A DNA stretch of 6,013 nt from JAEUMG01 sp046349315. Its GTDB lineage: Bacteria; Pseudomonadota; Alphaproteobacteria; Rhizobiales; Aestuariivirgaceae. The position numbers and the translations under genes were made by a program. The stretch is from NCBI GenBank assembly GCA_046349315.1, contig JAXMCQ010000001.1:1-6013 (forward strand), given 5' to 3'. Of this stretch, positions 5,304 to 6,013 are shown piece after piece (position 1 is the stretch's first letter; each line of letters starts with the position of its first letter). The notes beneath the pieces are model-generated. The model was given only the letters and a program-made list of their open reading frames with translations. It searched no databases and was not told the DNA's origin.

Positions 5304-6013
5304 CAGAGCGCACTCCCGGTCTCGAAGCGTGGGCCGATGAAGCCGCCCTTCGCAAGCCGCACCGACATGAAGGCGGCGGTCACGCCAAAGGCTTCGGCGA
5401 GCTCGTCAACCAGCAGGCCCAGCGAGCCCTCGCTCGGATCGAGATCGACGAAGGGCACGGAGCGGCCATCGGGCGCTGCGCGCCAGCGAAACGGCAGATC
5501 AAGGGCGCTTGCGTGCTTGGGCAGCACGCGCGCCAGCTTGTCGGCCGGAACCAGAAACGCGCCCATGAACTCGTCGGCCCGCCATTCCACCCAATCGATC
5601 GGCGCGCCGGGCCTGGCGATGGCGGGCGCAACCGATGTTCGGAACGTCCGCCGGATATTGCCGCCCATCGCCGCCGGCATGTCGAAGATGGCGTGCGCAA
5701 ACTCGTGCGCGGCGGTTGATCGGACCACCTCCGGCTGATGGGCAAGCAGGCTGGTGTTGATGCTGATCATCACCGTGTCGGGCAATTCGGGATCGTTCTC
5801 GCAAACGCCGAGCGCCTCCCTGCCGTCCTCGTCGTGGATCGGCCGATCAAGACTCCAGGACAAGGTGATCGGTTTGCCGTTGACGGCGAGGCGCGCCGTC
5901 TTGGCGATCAGCGCCGCCACGTCGACCGGCCTCGGCTGAACCCCGAACAGACGGGTGCGGATATCGCTCGCGATCCGGGCGACCGCCTGGGCGCTCAGGC
6001 GATGGGGATCGCC
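5303..6013 (-). CDS. ImmA/IrrE-family zinc metallopeptidase (5' partial, runs off the right edge)
   Basis: 236 codons plus stop are visible. The frame stays open to the last base, so the true start is outside the window; the internal GTG at 5918-5920 is not the likely start because coding-like sequence (PHRLSAQAVARIASDIR) continues upstream. The zincin motif is visible as HEFAHAIF (fragment residues 103-110) with a candidate third ligand in EWRADEFMGAFLVP (E143). These proteins cut or inactivate partner XRE repressors in the cytoplasm, for example ImmA in ICEBs1 and IrrE/DdrO in Deinococcus. This one is first in the operon, directly before the XRE gene. The order protease then repressor is the reverse of ICEBs1. 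The C-terminal region ends GFIGPRFETGSAL. Family confidence is high; the role in island control is inferred. Confidence 0.92.
   Translation of the reverse strand, partial: GDPHRLSAQAVARIASDIRTRLFGVQPRPVDVAALIAKTARLAVNGKPITLSWSLDRPIHDEDGREALGVCENDPELPDTVMISINTSLLAHQPEVVRSTAAHEFAHAIFDMPAAMGGNIRRTFRTSVAPAIARPGAPIDWVEWRADEFMGAFLVPADKLARVLPKHASALDLPFRWRAAPDGRSVPFVDLDPSEGSLGLLVDELAEAFGVTAAFMSVRLAKGGFIGPRFETGSAL

Noticed and set aside
4650..5738. Plus-strand 362-codon open frame
   Set aside because: It lies antisense to three well-supported minus-strand genes, and its composition is that of a GC-rich shadow frame.
5303..5920. Metallopeptidase starting at the GTG at 5918-5920
   Set aside because: The frame continues open with coding-like residues to the window edge, so the gene is taken as 5' partial.

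Overview
The window reads as high-GC alphaproteobacterial DNA. The evidence is an initiator tRNA with an A-U pair at 29-41 (AGG/CCT in the anticodon stem, a form I know from alphaproteobacteria), GC-rich codon use in most genes, and an integrase of a type common in this class. Sphingomonadales or a related order is a guess. The window appears to be the left end of a small genomic island joined to ordinary chromosome.

Left edge (1-273): the last codons of a membrane transporter, probably AbgT family, then a strong intrinsic terminator and an intact initiator tRNA-fMet on the minus strand. Region 274-645 has no gene. It holds the tRNA promoter and several short repeats and dyads. The island probably begins here, but no attachment site can be fixed from this window.

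Island (about 350 to the right edge): first a complete P4-type tyrosine integrase with all catalytic residues, closed by its own terminator. Next is a two-gene plus-strand operon resembling a type IV AbiE toxin-antitoxin and phage-defence system. It has an AbiEi-like winged-helix antitoxin followed without a gap by an AbiEii-like nucleotidyltransferase. The promoter carries a 36-bp imperfect direct repeat (28 of 36 matching), each copy with an internal dyad, which looks like an autoregulatory operator. The toxin is unusual: after the nucleotidyltransferase region it carries a WYL-like domain, a low-complexity linker and a C-terminal zinc-ribbon-like CxxC...H...C module. This suggests a ligand- or nucleic-acid-sensing AbiE variant and is the most interesting item here.

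Converging on it from the right is a minus-strand operon. Its order is an ImmA/IrrE-type metallopeptidase (N-terminus beyond the window edge), an XRE-type repressor translationally coupled to it by a TGATG overlap, and an unrecognised 211-residue protein. In ICEs and phages such a protease and repressor pair acts as an SOS-responsive switch. Here it may control the island or be a stress or defence module itself. The AbiE pair is visibly richer in A+T than its neighbours in sampled stretches (25 of 60 G+C at 3001-3060, against 41 of 60 at 1021-1080 and 42 of 60 at 5461-5520), which fits separately acquired cargo.
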